Below are positions 7,171 through 15,830 of a DNA stretch of 64,000 nt, piece by piece. The notes under the pieces were generated by a model. That model was not told the origin of the DNA. It made no database searches and was given only the letters and a program-made list of their open reading frames with translations. The stretch's first letter is position 1, and every line of letters begins with the position of its first letter. Source of the DNA: JAUVKT01 sp036350795. GTDB taxonomy: Bacteria > Bacteroidota > Bacteroidia > Bacteroidales > VadinHA17. A program made the position numbers and the translations under genes. The stretch covers positions 11,118 to 75,117 of the forward strand of contig JAZBNV010000138.1 in NCBI GenBank assembly GCA_036350795.1, given 5' to 3'.

Positions 7171-9465
7171 ATGTCTGAAAAAACAGAAAAATCAACCACT
7201 AATGAAAAGGTTGAAAAAGCAGAAAACACAGAGGTTTCCAATACCACTGTAAATGAACCAACAGCTGATACAAAACTTAATGATGATCAGCCTGATGAAG
7301 AGCCTGTAGCAGAAAAGGCTGAAGAAGTTAAGGCCGAAGTTTCAGAGGCCGAAAAGATTGAAGAAGTAAAGAAAGAAGAACAGGCTGAGGTAGCAGAGGA
7401 GCCTGTAGCCGAAAAGACAGAAGAAGTTAAGGCAGAAGAGCCAGAAGCCGGGAAGGCTGAAGAGCTTAAGGACGAAGAACCGGTAGCCGAAGTAGCTGAA
7501 GAACCGGTAGCTGAAGTAGCCGAAGAACCGCTGGCCGAAGTTGCCGAAGAACCGGCAGCCGAAAAGGCTGAAGAGCTAAAAGAAGAGCTGACTGAAAAAG
7601 CGGAAGCTGAAAAGCCGGTTTCAGAGGTCAAAGCTGAAGCAAAGAAAGAAACAAAAGCTGAGGTACAATATCATGAAGCCTCTCTTGAAGAATTTGACTG
7701 GGACGCATTTGAGTCTGAGGACAGTGATCACTCACCAAAAAAGAAAGAGTACGAGGCAATGTACGATGAGACTCTTTCTACAATTGCTGTTGACGAGGTT
7801 GTTGACGGTACGGTTATTTCTCTTAATTCAAGGGAAGTTGTAATTAATATTGGTTACAAATCAGAGGGTGTTGTGAGCCTGAACGAATTCAGGTATAATC
7901 CTGAGCTTAAGGCAGGTGATACCGTTGAGGTTTATGTTGAGAGCCAGGAAGACAAAAGGGGACAGTTAATTCTGTCGCACAAAAGAGCCAGAGCACTTAA
8001 ATCATGGGACAGGGTAAATTCAGCTCTCGACCAGGATGAAATAATCAAGGGCTACATCAAGTGCCGTACAAAAGGTGGTATGATAGTAGACGTATTCGGA
8101 ATAGAGGCCTTCCTGCCTGGTTCACAAATCGATGTTAAACCAATACGCGACTACGATATTTTTGTTGGTAAGACAATGGAATTCAAGGTGGTTAAGATTA
8201 ACCACGAATTTAAGAACGTTGTTGTATCTCATAAAGCTCTTATCGAGGCTGAACTTGAATCTCAGAAGAAAGATATTATTGCCAAGCTGGAAAAGGGACA
8301 GGTACTTGAGGGAACAGTAAAGAACATTACTTCCTACGGTGTATTTATTGACCTTGGTGGTGTAGATGGCCTGATCCATATTACAGATCTCTCATGGGGC
8401 AGGGTAAATCATCCCGACGAAATTGTGCAGCTTGACCAGAAACTTAACGTTGTAATTCTCGATTTCGACGACGATAAGAAGAGAATTGCCTTGGGTCTTA
8501 AGCAGCTAACATCACATCCATGGGATTCACTTGACGAAAACCTTAAGGTTGGTGATACAGTTAAAGGTAAAGTTGTAGTTATGGCCGATTACGGTGCTTT
8601 TGTAGAGATTGCAGCCGGCGTTGAAGGTCTTATCCACGTTTCGGAAATGTCCTGGTCGCAGCACCTCAGGTCAGCCCAGGAGTTTATGAATGTTAATGAC
8701 GAGGTTGAAGCAGTTATCCTGACCCTCGATCGTGAGCAGCGTAAGATGTCACTTGGAATAAAGCAACTTAAGACGGATCCATGGGAAAAGATCGACGAAA
8801 AATACTCTGCAGGTTCGAAACATTCAGCCAGGGTAAGGAACTTTACAAACTTTGGTGTTTTTGTTGAGATAGAAGAAGGAGTAGATGGTCTTATTCATAT
8901 CTCAGACCTTTCGTGGACCAAAAAGATTAAGCATCCTGCTGAATTTACTTCAATAGATGCTGAGATTGAAGTTGTTGTGCTTGAAATAGATAAGGAAAAC
9001 CGCAGGCTGAGCCTGGGTCACAAACAACTTGAAGAGAATCCGTGGGATGTATTTGAGGATATGTTTGCAGTTGACTCAATACATGAAGGTACAATAACTG
9101 ACCTTTTTGATAAGGGTGCCGTAGTTGCACTTCAGTACGGAGTTGAAGGCTTTGTAACACCAAAACACCTTGTTAAGGAAGACGGAACATCAGGTAAAAT
9201 TGATGAGAAACTCCAGTTTAAGGTAATTGAGTTTAATAAGTCAGCCAAGAAAATTATTCTTTCTCACAGCAGGATTTTCGAAGACGAAAAACGCAATTCT
9301 GATGATAAGACCAGGAAGTCGGCAAGCAGGGAAACCAAGCAGGCAACGAAGAAGATTAAATCAAATCTTGAGAAAACAACCCTTGGCGATATAACAGACC
9401 TTGCAGCTCTGAAAGAAGAAATGGAAGAAAATGAAAATAAAGCTTCCAAGTCTAAGAAAAAATAA
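7171..9465 (+). CDS. rpsA: 30S ribosomal protein S1 with long acidic repeat N-terminus
   Basis: S1 binds mRNA on the 30S subunit and promotes initiation. Six S1 (OB-fold) domains can be followed at roughly residues 204-277, 290-363, 378-447, 463-534, 549-621 and 635-710. The middle ones carry the typical YGVFIDLGGVDGLIHITDLSW-type pattern. A lysine-rich tail follows. Before the domains stands a motif (EEFDWDAFE) that I recognise from Bacteroidota S1 proteins. Unusually, residues 40-165 are a Glu/Ala/Val-rich low-complexity extension, including four near-perfect eight-residue repeats of the EEPVAEVA type (7474-7569). Six-domain S1 proteins are usually near 600 residues, so the extra length (764) is this N-terminus. 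The ATG follows an AT-rich leader with no Shine-Dalgarno site. Downstream lies a STAS gene after 35 bp. Confidence 0.95.
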   Translation: MSEKTEKSTTNEKVEKAENTEVSNTTVNEPTADTKLNDDQPDEEPVAEKAEEVKAEVSEAEKIEEVKKEEQAEVAEEPVAEKTEEVKAEEPEAGKAEELKDEEPVAEVAEEPVAEVAEEPLAEVAEEPAAEKAEELKEELTEKAEAEKPVSEVKAEAKKETKAEVQYHEASLEEFDWDAFESEDSDHSPKKKEYEAMYDETLSTIAVDEVVDGTVISLNSREVVINIGYKSEGVVSLNEFRYNPELKAGDTVEVYVESQEDKRGQLILSHKRARALKSWDRVNSALDQDEIIKGYIKCRTKGGMIVDVFGIEAFLPGSQIDVKPIRDYDIFVGKTMEFKVVKINHEFKNVVVSHKALIEAELESQKKDIIAKLEKGQVLEGTVKNITSYGVFIDLGGVDGLIHITDLSWGRVNHPDEIVQLDQKLNVVILDFDDDKKRIALGLKQLTSHPWDSLDENLKVGDTVKGKVVVMADYGAFVEIAAGVEGLIHVSEMSWSQHLRSAQEFMNVNDEVEAVILTLDREQRKMSLGIKQLKTDPWEKIDEKYSAGSKHSARVRNFTNFGVFVEIEEGVDGLIHISDLSWTKKIKHPAEFTSIDAEIEVVVLEIDKENRRLSLGHKQLEENPWDVFEDMFAVDSIHEGTITDLFDKGAVVALQYGVEGFVTPKHLVKEDGTSGKIDEKLQFKVIEFNKSAKKIILSHSRIFEDEKRNSDDKTRKSASRETKQATKKIKSNLEKTTLGDITDLAALKEEMEENENKASKSKKK
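7474..7569 (+). repeat. 24-bp tandem coding repeat in rpsA (4 units)
   Basis: Four in-frame 24-bp units encode EEPVAEVA, EEPVAEVA, EEPLAEVA and EEPAAEKA. The first two differ only at synonymous positions. Copy-number change here would keep frame. Confidence 0.85.
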
Positions 9466-9500
9466 TTAATTTAGGGCTACTAAACAATAAAGTCTTTGCC

Positions 9501-9842
9501 ATGGATTTTAATATTGAGAACCGAAATAACAGTACACTCATTCAGGTACAGTCAGAGAAACTGGATACGCATATTGCACCATCTTTGAAGTCTGAACTTG
9601 TGCTGGTTTCAGGTAAGGGGGAAAAGAACATTATTCTCGACCTGGAACAATGTCAGTATTGCGATTCTTCAGGACTCAGTGCAATTTTGGTAGCAAACAG
9701 GTTGTGTAAGAATGCCGGAGGAACTTTTGTTCTGTGTGGCTTGAATGATGCAGTTGAAAGGCTGATTACAATATCCCAGCTTGATACCGTATTGAATATT
9801 ACCAGTACAGTTGATGATGCACTCCGTCTAATTTCGCAGTAG
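9501..9842 (+). CDS. STAS domain anti-anti-sigma-like protein
   Basis: A 113-residue single STAS domain. The strand NIILDLEQCQYCDSSGLSAIL carries the DSSG loop (Asp55-Ser56-Ser57), which in SpoIIAA/RsbV proteins holds the serine phosphorylated by an HPK-like anti-sigma kinase. The protein would therefore act in partner switching, in the cytoplasm. It lies 35 bp after rpsA and only 7 bp before rnz, so it is probably cotranscribed at least in part. A strong terminator-like hairpin 72 bp beyond its stop, inside rnz, may end its transcript. The target anti-sigma factor is not encoded next to it, and I do not assign a pathway. Confidence 0.85.
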   Translation: MDFNIENRNNSTLIQVQSEKLDTHIAPSLKSELVLVSGKGEKNIILDLEQCQYCDSSGLSAILVANRLCKNAGGTFVLCGLNDAVERLITISQLDTVLNITSTVDDALRLISQ

Positions 9843-9849
9843 AAGAGGC

Positions 9850-10761
9850 GTGGTATTTGAAGTTACCGTTCTGGGCAGCAGTTCTGCCTTACCCACCTCT
9901 CAACGATATACTTCCGCTCATGTGATTAATTCGCATGAGCGGTTTTTTTTAATTGACTGTGGTGAGGGTACCCAGATGCAACTGCGCCGCAACAGGATAA
10001 GGATAGGAAAGATTCATAATATCTTTATCAGCCACACCCATGGCGATCATGTATTCGGGCTTTACGGCCTGCTTTCAAGCTATAATATGATGGGGAGATC
10101 AGAAACGCTGAACCTCTATGCGCCACAGGCATTTGAACCGCTAATAAGTCAGCATCTGAGCGATTTCGATATACATCTTAATTTCGAACTTAATTTCGTG
10201 GCACTTCAGGGCAGCCATCCTTCAATGATCTTTGAGGACAGGCACATTACAGTTACATCTATTCCCCTTAAACACCGGGTACCCTGCTACGGCTTCCTGT
10301 TCAGGGAAAAGATGAAAGACAGGAATGTGAAAAAGCATCTTATAAAAGAATATAATCTTGGACTGAAAGAAATAGTTGCTCTTAAAAAAGGCGAAGACCT
10401 GGTAAGCAAAAGCGGAGCGGCAATCAAAAACGAAGAGCTTACTACCGATCCGCCGGAACCAAGGTCGTATGCTTATATCAGTGACACCGGATATTTGCCC
10501 GGTCTGGCTGATATAATAAGGGGCGTAAAGCTGCTCTACCATGAGGCTACCTTTGCTGATGATCATATGGACCTGGCCGCTAAAACCGGACACTCCACCG
10601 CATCGCAGGCAGCTAGCATAGCACGGGATGCCGGTGCAGAAAGGCTTTTAATAGGTCATTTCTCTGCCAGGTACAGAAATGTGGATGTTCTGCTACAAGA
10701 AGCTCGGGAGCTTTTCGAAAACACTATCGCCGCTGAGGATAATTTAACCATTGCGCTTTGA
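9850..10761 (+). CDS. rnz: Ribonuclease Z
   Basis: A metallo-beta-lactamase-fold endonuclease that trims the 3' end of tRNA precursors. The zinc motif SHTHGDHVFG gives His62-x-His64-x-Asp66-His67. Upstream is LIDCGEGTQMQLRR, and downstream are YISDTGYLPG, HEATFADD, KTGHSTASQAA and IGHFSARY, in normal RNase Z order. The length of 303 residues is normal for the short form. The start is a GTG at 9850, and no ATG fits the N-terminus (VFEVTVLGSSSALPT). Codons 22-33 contain a perfect 9-bp inverted repeat followed by eight T residues (9914-9950), which would act as an intrinsic terminator if it is not covered by ribosomes. GuaA follows on the same strand from its own promoter-like sequence. Confidence 0.93.
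   Translation: MVFEVTVLGSSSALPTSQRYTSAHVINSHERFFLIDCGEGTQMQLRRNRIRIGKIHNIFISHTHGDHVFGLYGLLSSYNMMGRSETLNLYAPQAFEPLISQHLSDFDIHLNFELNFVALQGSHPSMIFEDRHITVTSIPLKHRVPCYGFLFREKMKDRNVKKHLIKEYNLGLKEIVALKKGEDLVSKSGAAIKNEELTTDPPEPRSYAYISDTGYLPGLADIIRGVKLLYHEATFADDHMDLAAKTGHSTASQAASIARDAGAERLLIGHFSARYRNVDVLLQEARELFENTIAAEDNLTIAL
9914..9950 (+). terminator. Intrinsic-terminator-like hairpin inside the rnz coding sequence
   Basis: CCGCTCATG (9914-9922) pairs perfectly with CATGAGCGG (9934-9942) across an 11-base loop, and eight T residues follow at once (9943-9950). The structure is canonical for Rho-independent termination, yet it sits about 64 bp into rnz. It could terminate the STAS transcript or attenuate rnz when translation is poor. 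The structure is seen; the function is inferred. Confidence 0.55.
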
Positions 10762-10790
10762 ATTCACACTTTACGATACAAAAGATTGGT

Positions 10791-10798
10791 TATCTTTG
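10791..10798 (+). promoter_or_regulatory. Candidate -7 promoter element for guaA
   Basis: TATCTTTG matches TAnnTTTG and lies 27 bp before the GTG of guaA, predicting a very short leader. A weak TTTA lies 17 bp upstream as a possible -33 box. Confidence 0.45.
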
Positions 10799-10825
10799 CC
10801 ACAATAATCAAAAAACAATCCCATC

Positions 10826-12355
10826 GTGCAGGAAAAGATATTGATCCTTGATTTTGGTTCTCAATATACACAATTGATTGCCAGAAGAATAAGAGAGTTG
10901 AATGTATATTGTGAGATTCATCCCTTTAATAAATTTCCTGCACCTGATGACAGTGTAAAGGGAGTGATACTTTCCGGCAGTCCTTTTTCTGTGAGAGACA
11001 GGGAAGCTCCCTACCCCGATTTAGATACAATAAAAGGAAATCTTCCCCTGCTGGGCGTTTGCTATGGTGCCCAGCACCTTGCCCATAATTATGGCGGAGA
11101 GGTTCTCCCCTCGAATACCAGGGAATATGGAAGGGCTAACATGGTTTTTGTGGACCATAGTAATCAACTGTTTAAGGGAGTGCCCGAAAAAACACAGGTA
11201 TGGATGTCGCACGGCGACACTATAGCAAGCATTCCGGATAACTACGAGATAATAGGCTCTACCAGTGATGTAAAAATAGGAGCCTATCATATTAAGGGAG
11301 AAGAAACATGGGGAATACAGTTTCATCCCGAGGTTTACCACACTCAGGAAGGTAAGAAGATACTGCAGAATTTTGTTGTAAATATTTGTGCCTGCTCACA
11401 GAGCTGGACTCCTGATTCTTTTGTTGAGACAACAGTAAAGGAACTGCGTGAAAAACTGGGCAACGACAGGGTGGTGCTCGGACTTTCGGGTGGAGTCGAT
11501 TCATCGGTGGCTGCAATACTTTTAAATAAAGCTATCGGAAATAACCTGACCTGTATATTTGTCGATAATGGCTTATTGCGTAAAAACGAATTTGAGGCTG
11601 TCCTGGAATCATACCTTGGACTGGGGCTGAATGTAAAAGGAGTAAATGCTGCAGACCGCTTTCTCGATGAATTAAAGGGAGTATCTGAACCCGAAGCCAA
11701 GCGTAAAATCATAGGAAGGGTATTTATAGAGGTTTTTGATGAGGAAGCTCATCATGTTAAGGATGTTAAATGGCTGGCTCAGGGAACAATCTATCCTGAT
11801 GTAATAGAATCTGTTTCGGTAAACGGACCCTCTGCTACAATTAAGTCGCATCACAATGTTGGTGGCCTCCCTGAAAAAATGCATCTGCAGGTGGTGGAAC
11901 CCTTAAAATTGCTCTTCAAAGATGAAGTAAGGCGTGTTGGCGCGGCTATGGATATGCCGGATAAAATACTGAAAAGGCATCCCTTCCCCGGTCCTGGGCT
12001 TGGAATCAGAATACTGGGTGATATTACCCGGGAAAAGGTACGGATTTTGCAGGAAGCGGATTATATCTATATCGAGGGACTAAAAAAACATGGTTTGTAT
12101 GATAAGGTATGGCAGGCAGGTGTTATACTGCTGCCTGTTCAGTCGGTAGGTGTAATGGGAGATGAGAGAACATACGAAAATGCCGTTGTCCTGAGGGCAG
12201 TAGGGTCGACAGACGGAATGACGGCCGACTGGTCGCACCTTCCTTATGATTTCCTGGGACAGGTGTCGAACGAAATAATTAATAAGGTAAGAGGAATAAA
12301 CAGGGTGGTTTTTGATATAAGCTCCAAACCGCCCGCAACTATAGAGTGGGAGTAG
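10826..12355 (+). CDS. guaA: GMP synthase (glutamine-hydrolysing)
   Basis: GuaA converts XMP to GMP using ATP and glutamine-derived ammonia. The N-terminal class-I amidotransferase has the nucleophile in LLGVCYGAQHLAHNYGG (Cys79) and the His/Glu pair in WGIQFHPEVYH. The ATP-pyrophosphatase domain opens with VVLGLSGGVDSSVAAILL, and the C-terminal dimerisation domain includes KRHPFPGPGLGIRILG and ends KPPATIEWE, the near-invariant GuaA terminus. The 509 residues match the family. The start is a GTG at 10826, giving the usual MQEKILILDFGSQYTQLIAR. A seven-base tandem array begins at the base after the stop codon. The guaA transcript may run into the protease gene through that array. Confidence 0.96.
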   Translation: MQEKILILDFGSQYTQLIARRIRELNVYCEIHPFNKFPAPDDSVKGVILSGSPFSVRDREAPYPDLDTIKGNLPLLGVCYGAQHLAHNYGGEVLPSNTREYGRANMVFVDHSNQLFKGVPEKTQVWMSHGDTIASIPDNYEIIGSTSDVKIGAYHIKGEETWGIQFHPEVYHTQEGKKILQNFVVNICACSQSWTPDSFVETTVKELREKLGNDRVVLGLSGGVDSSVAAILLNKAIGNNLTCIFVDNGLLRKNEFEAVLESYLGLGLNVKGVNAADRFLDELKGVSEPEAKRKIIGRVFIEVFDEEAHHVKDVKWLAQGTIYPDVIESVSVNGPSATIKSHHNVGGLPEKMHLQVVEPLKLLFKDEVRRVGAAMDMPDKILKRHPFPGPGLGIRILGDITREKVRILQEADYIYIEGLKKHGLYDKVWQAGVILLPVQSVGVMGDERTYENAVVLRAVGSTDGMTADWSHLPYDFLGQVSNEIINKVRGINRVVFDISSKPPATIEWE

Positions 12356-12418
12356 GTTAAACGTTAAAGGTTAAAGGTTAAAGGTTAAAGGTTAAAGGTT
12401 AAAGGTTAAGAGTTAAGA
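12356..12418. repeat. Seven-base tandem repeat array (9 units) between guaA and ctpA
   Basis: Nine exact-length heptamers follow the guaA stop codon directly: GTTAAAC once, GTTAAAG six times, then GTTAAGA twice. The array ends 3 bp before the first possible ATG of the protease gene. Six identical units in a row suggest recent slippage. The family is shared, in opposite orientation, with 2707-2762. Confidence 0.92.
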
Positions 12419-12430
12419 TAAATGTTGGAT

Positions 12431-14020
12431 ATGAGAAAGTTATATATAATAAGCCTCCTGGTATTTTTGTTTTCGGCAGCAGGAGCACAGAATTTGTTTA
12501 CTGAACAGACAATTAAACTCGCCAGGACAATTGCTCTTGTAGATGCTTTTTATGTCGACAGTACCGATACGGAAATGTTAACCGAAAAGGCGATTAAGGA
12601 AGTTTTGAAGAACCTTGACCCGCATTCACAGTATTTTTCTGCTGACGAAGTAAAGGAAATGAACGAGGGACTGGAAGGGAATTTTGAAGGAATAGGGATA
12701 CAGTTCAATATACTCTATGATTCGATAATAGTTATAGCCCCGATACCCGGAGGACCCTCAGAAAAGGCCGGGCTCAGGGCAGGCGACAGGATCGTTACCA
12801 TAGAAAACGAATCGGTTGCCGGGACAGGTATATCAACCACCGGAGTTCGCAAACGTTTACTTGGAGAGAAGGGTACACCGGTAAAGGTAGGTATATACCG
12901 AAGGGGTGTTAAGGGAATACTCGACTTCACAATACTTAGGGATAAGATACCGGTAAACAGCCTTGATGCTGCATATATGATTGGCAATGATGTGGGCTAT
13001 GTAAAACTTAATAAGTTCTCTGCCACATCCGAGAAAGAATTCAGCGATGCTATTGACAGGCTTCTTGATGAAAATATGGATAAGCTTGTAATTGACCTCA
13101 GAAACAATACAGGGGGTTACCTTGAGGCTGCAATCAGGATGTGCGATAATCTTTTCTCAGACAGGAAGCTGATAGTATACCTCGAGGGACTTAAAACACC
13201 ACGCCAGGACTTCAGAACCAGGGGAGGAGGAAAACTGGACGATACCAGGATTGTCGTGCTTGTTGATGAAGGATCGGCATCAGCCAGCGAAATTCTTTCC
13301 GGTGCAATGCAGGACTGGGACAGAGGTGTGGTAGTGGGCCGCCGTACATTTGGAAAAGGATTGGTGCAAAATGGATTCTCGATGCAGGATGGCTCGATGA
13401 TACGACTTACAATTGCAAGATATTTTACTCCCACGGGACGCTTGATACAGCGTCCGTATTCTGACGGACTTGAGAAATACGTGATGGATTATTATGAACG
13501 CTATTCAAATGGCGAACTGATGTCGGCCGACAGTATATCCTTTCCCGACTCGCTCAGGTATAAAACACTGGTAAACGGACGCACGGTATACGGAGGAGGA
13601 GGTATAATGCCTGATCTGTTCGTTCCGATAGATACTTCATGGTATTCTGATTATTACAGGCAGCTGATAAGTAAAAATGTAATTACGGAGTTTATTCTTG
13701 ATTACGTTGACCAGAACAGGAAAGCACTGAACAGGAAATATAATACCTTCGGGAAATTCTATGATAATTTTAAGTTCTCGGAGGACGAAATCCGGGATTT
13801 TATAGGGCATGCTGAGAAACTCGGAGTTATGTATAAGGAAGATCAGTACAGGAAGAGTGAAGCACAGCTTCTTAGAATCTTAAAAGGATTGATAGCCAGG
13901 GATATATGGGATATGTCGGAGTATTACGAGGTTGTTAATACCGATGACATGGCGCTTAATATGGCAGTAGAGCTGCTAAGAGATGAGCGCAGGTATTATA
14001 AAATTCTTGGTTCAAAATAA
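12431..14020 (+). CDS. S41 family carboxy-terminal processing protease
   Basis: A periplasmic CtpA/Prc-type serine protease. A signal peptide (MRKLYIISLLVFLFSAAGAQ) is best matched by the ATG at 12431; an ATG at 12422 would add only MLD. A helical region (DPHSQYFSADEV) precedes a PDZ domain at about residues 70-150 with PGGPSEKAGLRAGDRIV. The peptidase domain has GYVKLNKFSATSEKEF, the serine in GSASASEILSGAMQDW and the lysine in RRTFGKGLVQ, forming the Ser-Lys dyad. A C-terminal extension of about 140 residues is common in Bacteroidota members. Substrates are unknown. The leader is almost entirely a heptamer array, which could influence expression. Confidence 0.9.
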   Translation: MRKLYIISLLVFLFSAAGAQNLFTEQTIKLARTIALVDAFYVDSTDTEMLTEKAIKEVLKNLDPHSQYFSADEVKEMNEGLEGNFEGIGIQFNILYDSIIVIAPIPGGPSEKAGLRAGDRIVTIENESVAGTGISTTGVRKRLLGEKGTPVKVGIYRRGVKGILDFTILRDKIPVNSLDAAYMIGNDVGYVKLNKFSATSEKEFSDAIDRLLDENMDKLVIDLRNNTGGYLEAAIRMCDNLFSDRKLIVYLEGLKTPRQDFRTRGGGKLDDTRIVVLVDEGSASASEILSGAMQDWDRGVVVGRRTFGKGLVQNGFSMQDGSMIRLTIARYFTPTGRLIQRPYSDGLEKYVMDYYERYSNGELMSADSISFPDSLRYKTLVNGRTVYGGGGIMPDLFVPIDTSWYSDYYRQLISKNVITEFILDYVDQNRKALNRKYNTFGKFYDNFKFSEDEIRDFIGHAEKLGVMYKEDQYRKSEAQLLRILKGLIARDIWDMSEYYEVVNTDDMALNMAVELLRDERRYYKILGSK

Positions 14021-14031
14021 ATATATACTAT

Positions 14032-15177
14032 ATGCAGCTTGTGGCAAAAACCCTGTACGGACTTGAAGGAGTCCTGGCGGATGAACTTCGGGACCTGGGT
14101 GCCCGGGGGGTGAAGATAATGACCCGGGCTGTTGAGTTTGAGGGTGACCTTGAGCTAATGTACCGTTGTAATTACTCGCTCAGGACGGCACTCTCAGTTC
14201 TCAGGCCAATTGCCGATTTCAGGATTAAAAGAACAAAGGACCTGTATAATGTAGCGAAGAGGCTGCACTGGGATGACTTCTTCAGTATTGACCAGACCTT
14301 TTCAGTTGTGCCTGTTGTGCATTCCAGCCTTTTTAATCATACGGGCTATGCAGCACTTGTTCTCAAGGATGCAATAGTGGACAAGTTCAGGATGATCCAC
14401 AACAGTAGGCCATCGGTCGACTCTGATAAGCCTGACATACTTATCAACCTGCGTGTGAGCGAAGATTTCGTTACAATCTCACTCGATTCTTCTGCAGTAC
14501 CTCTGTATAAAAGGGGATACAGGAAAGAAGCGGCTGAAGCACCTATCAACGAGGTACTGGCAGCAGGCATCATTAAACTCTCTGGCTGGGACGGATCCAG
14601 GAGAATACTTGACCCGATGTGCGGCTCCGGAACATTCAGTATTGAAGCTGCAATGATGTCGTACCGCATAGAACCCGGAGAATTCCGTAGCTTTTATGGT
14701 TTTATGAACTGGGGTGATTTTGACGAAAAGCTTTTTGAAAAAATAAAAAACACCAAAAAAAAGCAGCTAATAACGGCACCTGAGATAAATTGCTATGACA
14801 GGTCGAGAGAAGCCATACGCATTGCAGCAAATAATATCAGGGCTGCAGGTCTTTCGGCAAAAATAAATACAGGTATTGCAGATTTTTTTGCCAGCGACTC
14901 AAAAGGTTTAAAATATACTATCTTTATTAATCCTCCATATGGAGAAAGGCTTACAGAAAAAGACCTGAACGAGTTTTATTCAAAAATAGGAGAGAGGCTT
15001 AAGCACGGTTATAGTGGATCAGAGGCCTGGATAATCAGTTCAAGTGCCGAAGGAATGAAATCAATAGGACTGAAACCGGCAGCCAAATATCAACTTTTTA
15101 ACGGTGCTCTTGAAAGCGTGCTCCATAAGTATGTTCTTTTTGAAGGAAGACACAAGGATTTTAAAGCTGTGTCTTAA
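14032..15177 (+). CDS. THUMP-domain class I SAM-dependent RNA methyltransferase (RlmL-like)
   Basis: The N-terminal part (residues 1-155) matches the THUMP/ferredoxin-like RNA-binding region of the RlmL/YcbY and Trm14 group. The C-terminal Rossmann methyltransferase has the SAM motif LDPMCGSGTFSIEAAMMS and the catalytic motif FINPPYGERL, typical of N2-guanine RNA methylation. At 381 residues it corresponds to the N-terminal half of E. coli RlmL, which modifies G2445 of 23S rRNA; the m7G half is absent, as is usual outside gammaproteobacteria. It begins 11 bp after the protease gene, so cotranscription is likely. The exact target nucleotide is inferred by analogy only. Confidence 0.85.
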   Translation: MQLVAKTLYGLEGVLADELRDLGARGVKIMTRAVEFEGDLELMYRCNYSLRTALSVLRPIADFRIKRTKDLYNVAKRLHWDDFFSIDQTFSVVPVVHSSLFNHTGYAALVLKDAIVDKFRMIHNSRPSVDSDKPDILINLRVSEDFVTISLDSSAVPLYKRGYRKEAAEAPINEVLAAGIIKLSGWDGSRRILDPMCGSGTFSIEAAMMSYRIEPGEFRSFYGFMNWGDFDEKLFEKIKNTKKKQLITAPEINCYDRSREAIRIAANNIRAAGLSAKINTGIADFFASDSKGLKYTIFINPPYGERLTEKDLNEFYSKIGERLKHGYSGSEAWIISSSAEGMKSIGLKPAAKYQLFNGALESVLHKYVLFEGRHKDFKAVS

Positions 15178-15181
15178 ATTT

Positions 15182-15209
15182 TTTGAACTTCATATTTTTT
15201 TTATATTTG
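15182..15209 (+). promoter_or_regulatory. Candidate Bacteroidota promoter for siaB-siaC
   Basis: TTTG at 15182-15185 and TATATTTG at 15202-15209 are separated by 16 bp and fit the -33/-7 consensus TTTG...TAnnTTTG. The predicted leader is about 30 nt. Confidence 0.5.
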
Positions 15210-15245
15210 TTACAGTAAACACAAGCCCAAGCCAAACAGACGCAC

Positions 15246-15815
15246 ATGAGTTTTAGCGTTGAGAACTTTTTTAATGAATTGCTGAACGAGAGTGTTATCT
15301 TCTCCTACAAGGGTGATATCAGTTCTGATGTCATTAATACCGTGCTTGATGCGGTTGAGAATAACACTGAGGCAGCACATGATCCTTCAAGGATCCGGAA
15401 AAAGTTATATAATGTACTGGTTGAGAGTCTGCAGAATCTTTATCACCATGTAGATGTGGTACCTGAAGACTTCGAGGACCAGAAATCGGACAGGTTTGGA
15501 CTGATAGTAATTACCCGTGATCCGGATGGTTACAGTATAACAGCAGGAAATTTTATTAAGAACAGCAAGATTAAAGAACTCGAAGAGAGAATTCTCAGGA
15601 TAAACTCTTCATCCGTGGACGAGATAAAAGACCTTTATAAACATATACTGCATCACCAGGAGATCTCTGAAAAAGGAGGGGGCGGACTGGGCCTTGTGGA
15701 TATTGCACGTAAAACAGGTAATAAGCTTCACTACAAATTCTCAGAATACAATAATAAATATTCATTTTTTCAGCTTTCAATAAAAATTGATGCTGTTAGA
15801 ACAGAAGATAAATAA
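15246..15815 (+). CDS. SiaB-family protein kinase
   Basis: A 189-residue protein with GHKL-type ATP-binding features. The N-box-like helix LVESLQNLYHHV holds Glu60 and Asn64, and a glycine-rich G-box EKGGGGLGLVDIARKTG lies near residue 145. This is the pattern of SiaB-like kinases, which in Pseudomonas phosphorylate the small protein SiaC. The next gene, 15 bp downstream, encodes a SiaC-family protein, which strongly supports the pairing. The Pseudomonas partners SiaA (phosphatase) and SiaD (diguanylate cyclase) are not encoded nearby, so the output is unknown. A good promoter match lies just upstream. Confidence 0.85.
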   Translation: MSFSVENFFNELLNESVIFSYKGDISSDVINTVLDAVENNTEAAHDPSRIRKKLYNVLVESLQNLYHHVDVVPEDFEDQKSDRFGLIVITRDPDGYSITAGNFIKNSKIKELEERILRINSSSVDEIKDLYKHILHHQEISEKGGGGLGLVDIARKTGNKLHYKFSEYNNKYSFFQLSIKIDAVRTEDK

Positions 15816-15830
15816 CCAAAAATTACAGAT

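Noticed and set aside
7287..7631. Minus-strand Ser/Ala-rich open frame of 114 codons
   Set aside because: It is the mirror of the repetitive acidic coding region of rpsA and has no independent coding character.
12356..12418. Heptamer array as CRISPR
   Set aside because: The unit is seven bases with no spacers and no cas genes; it is a simple tandem repeat.
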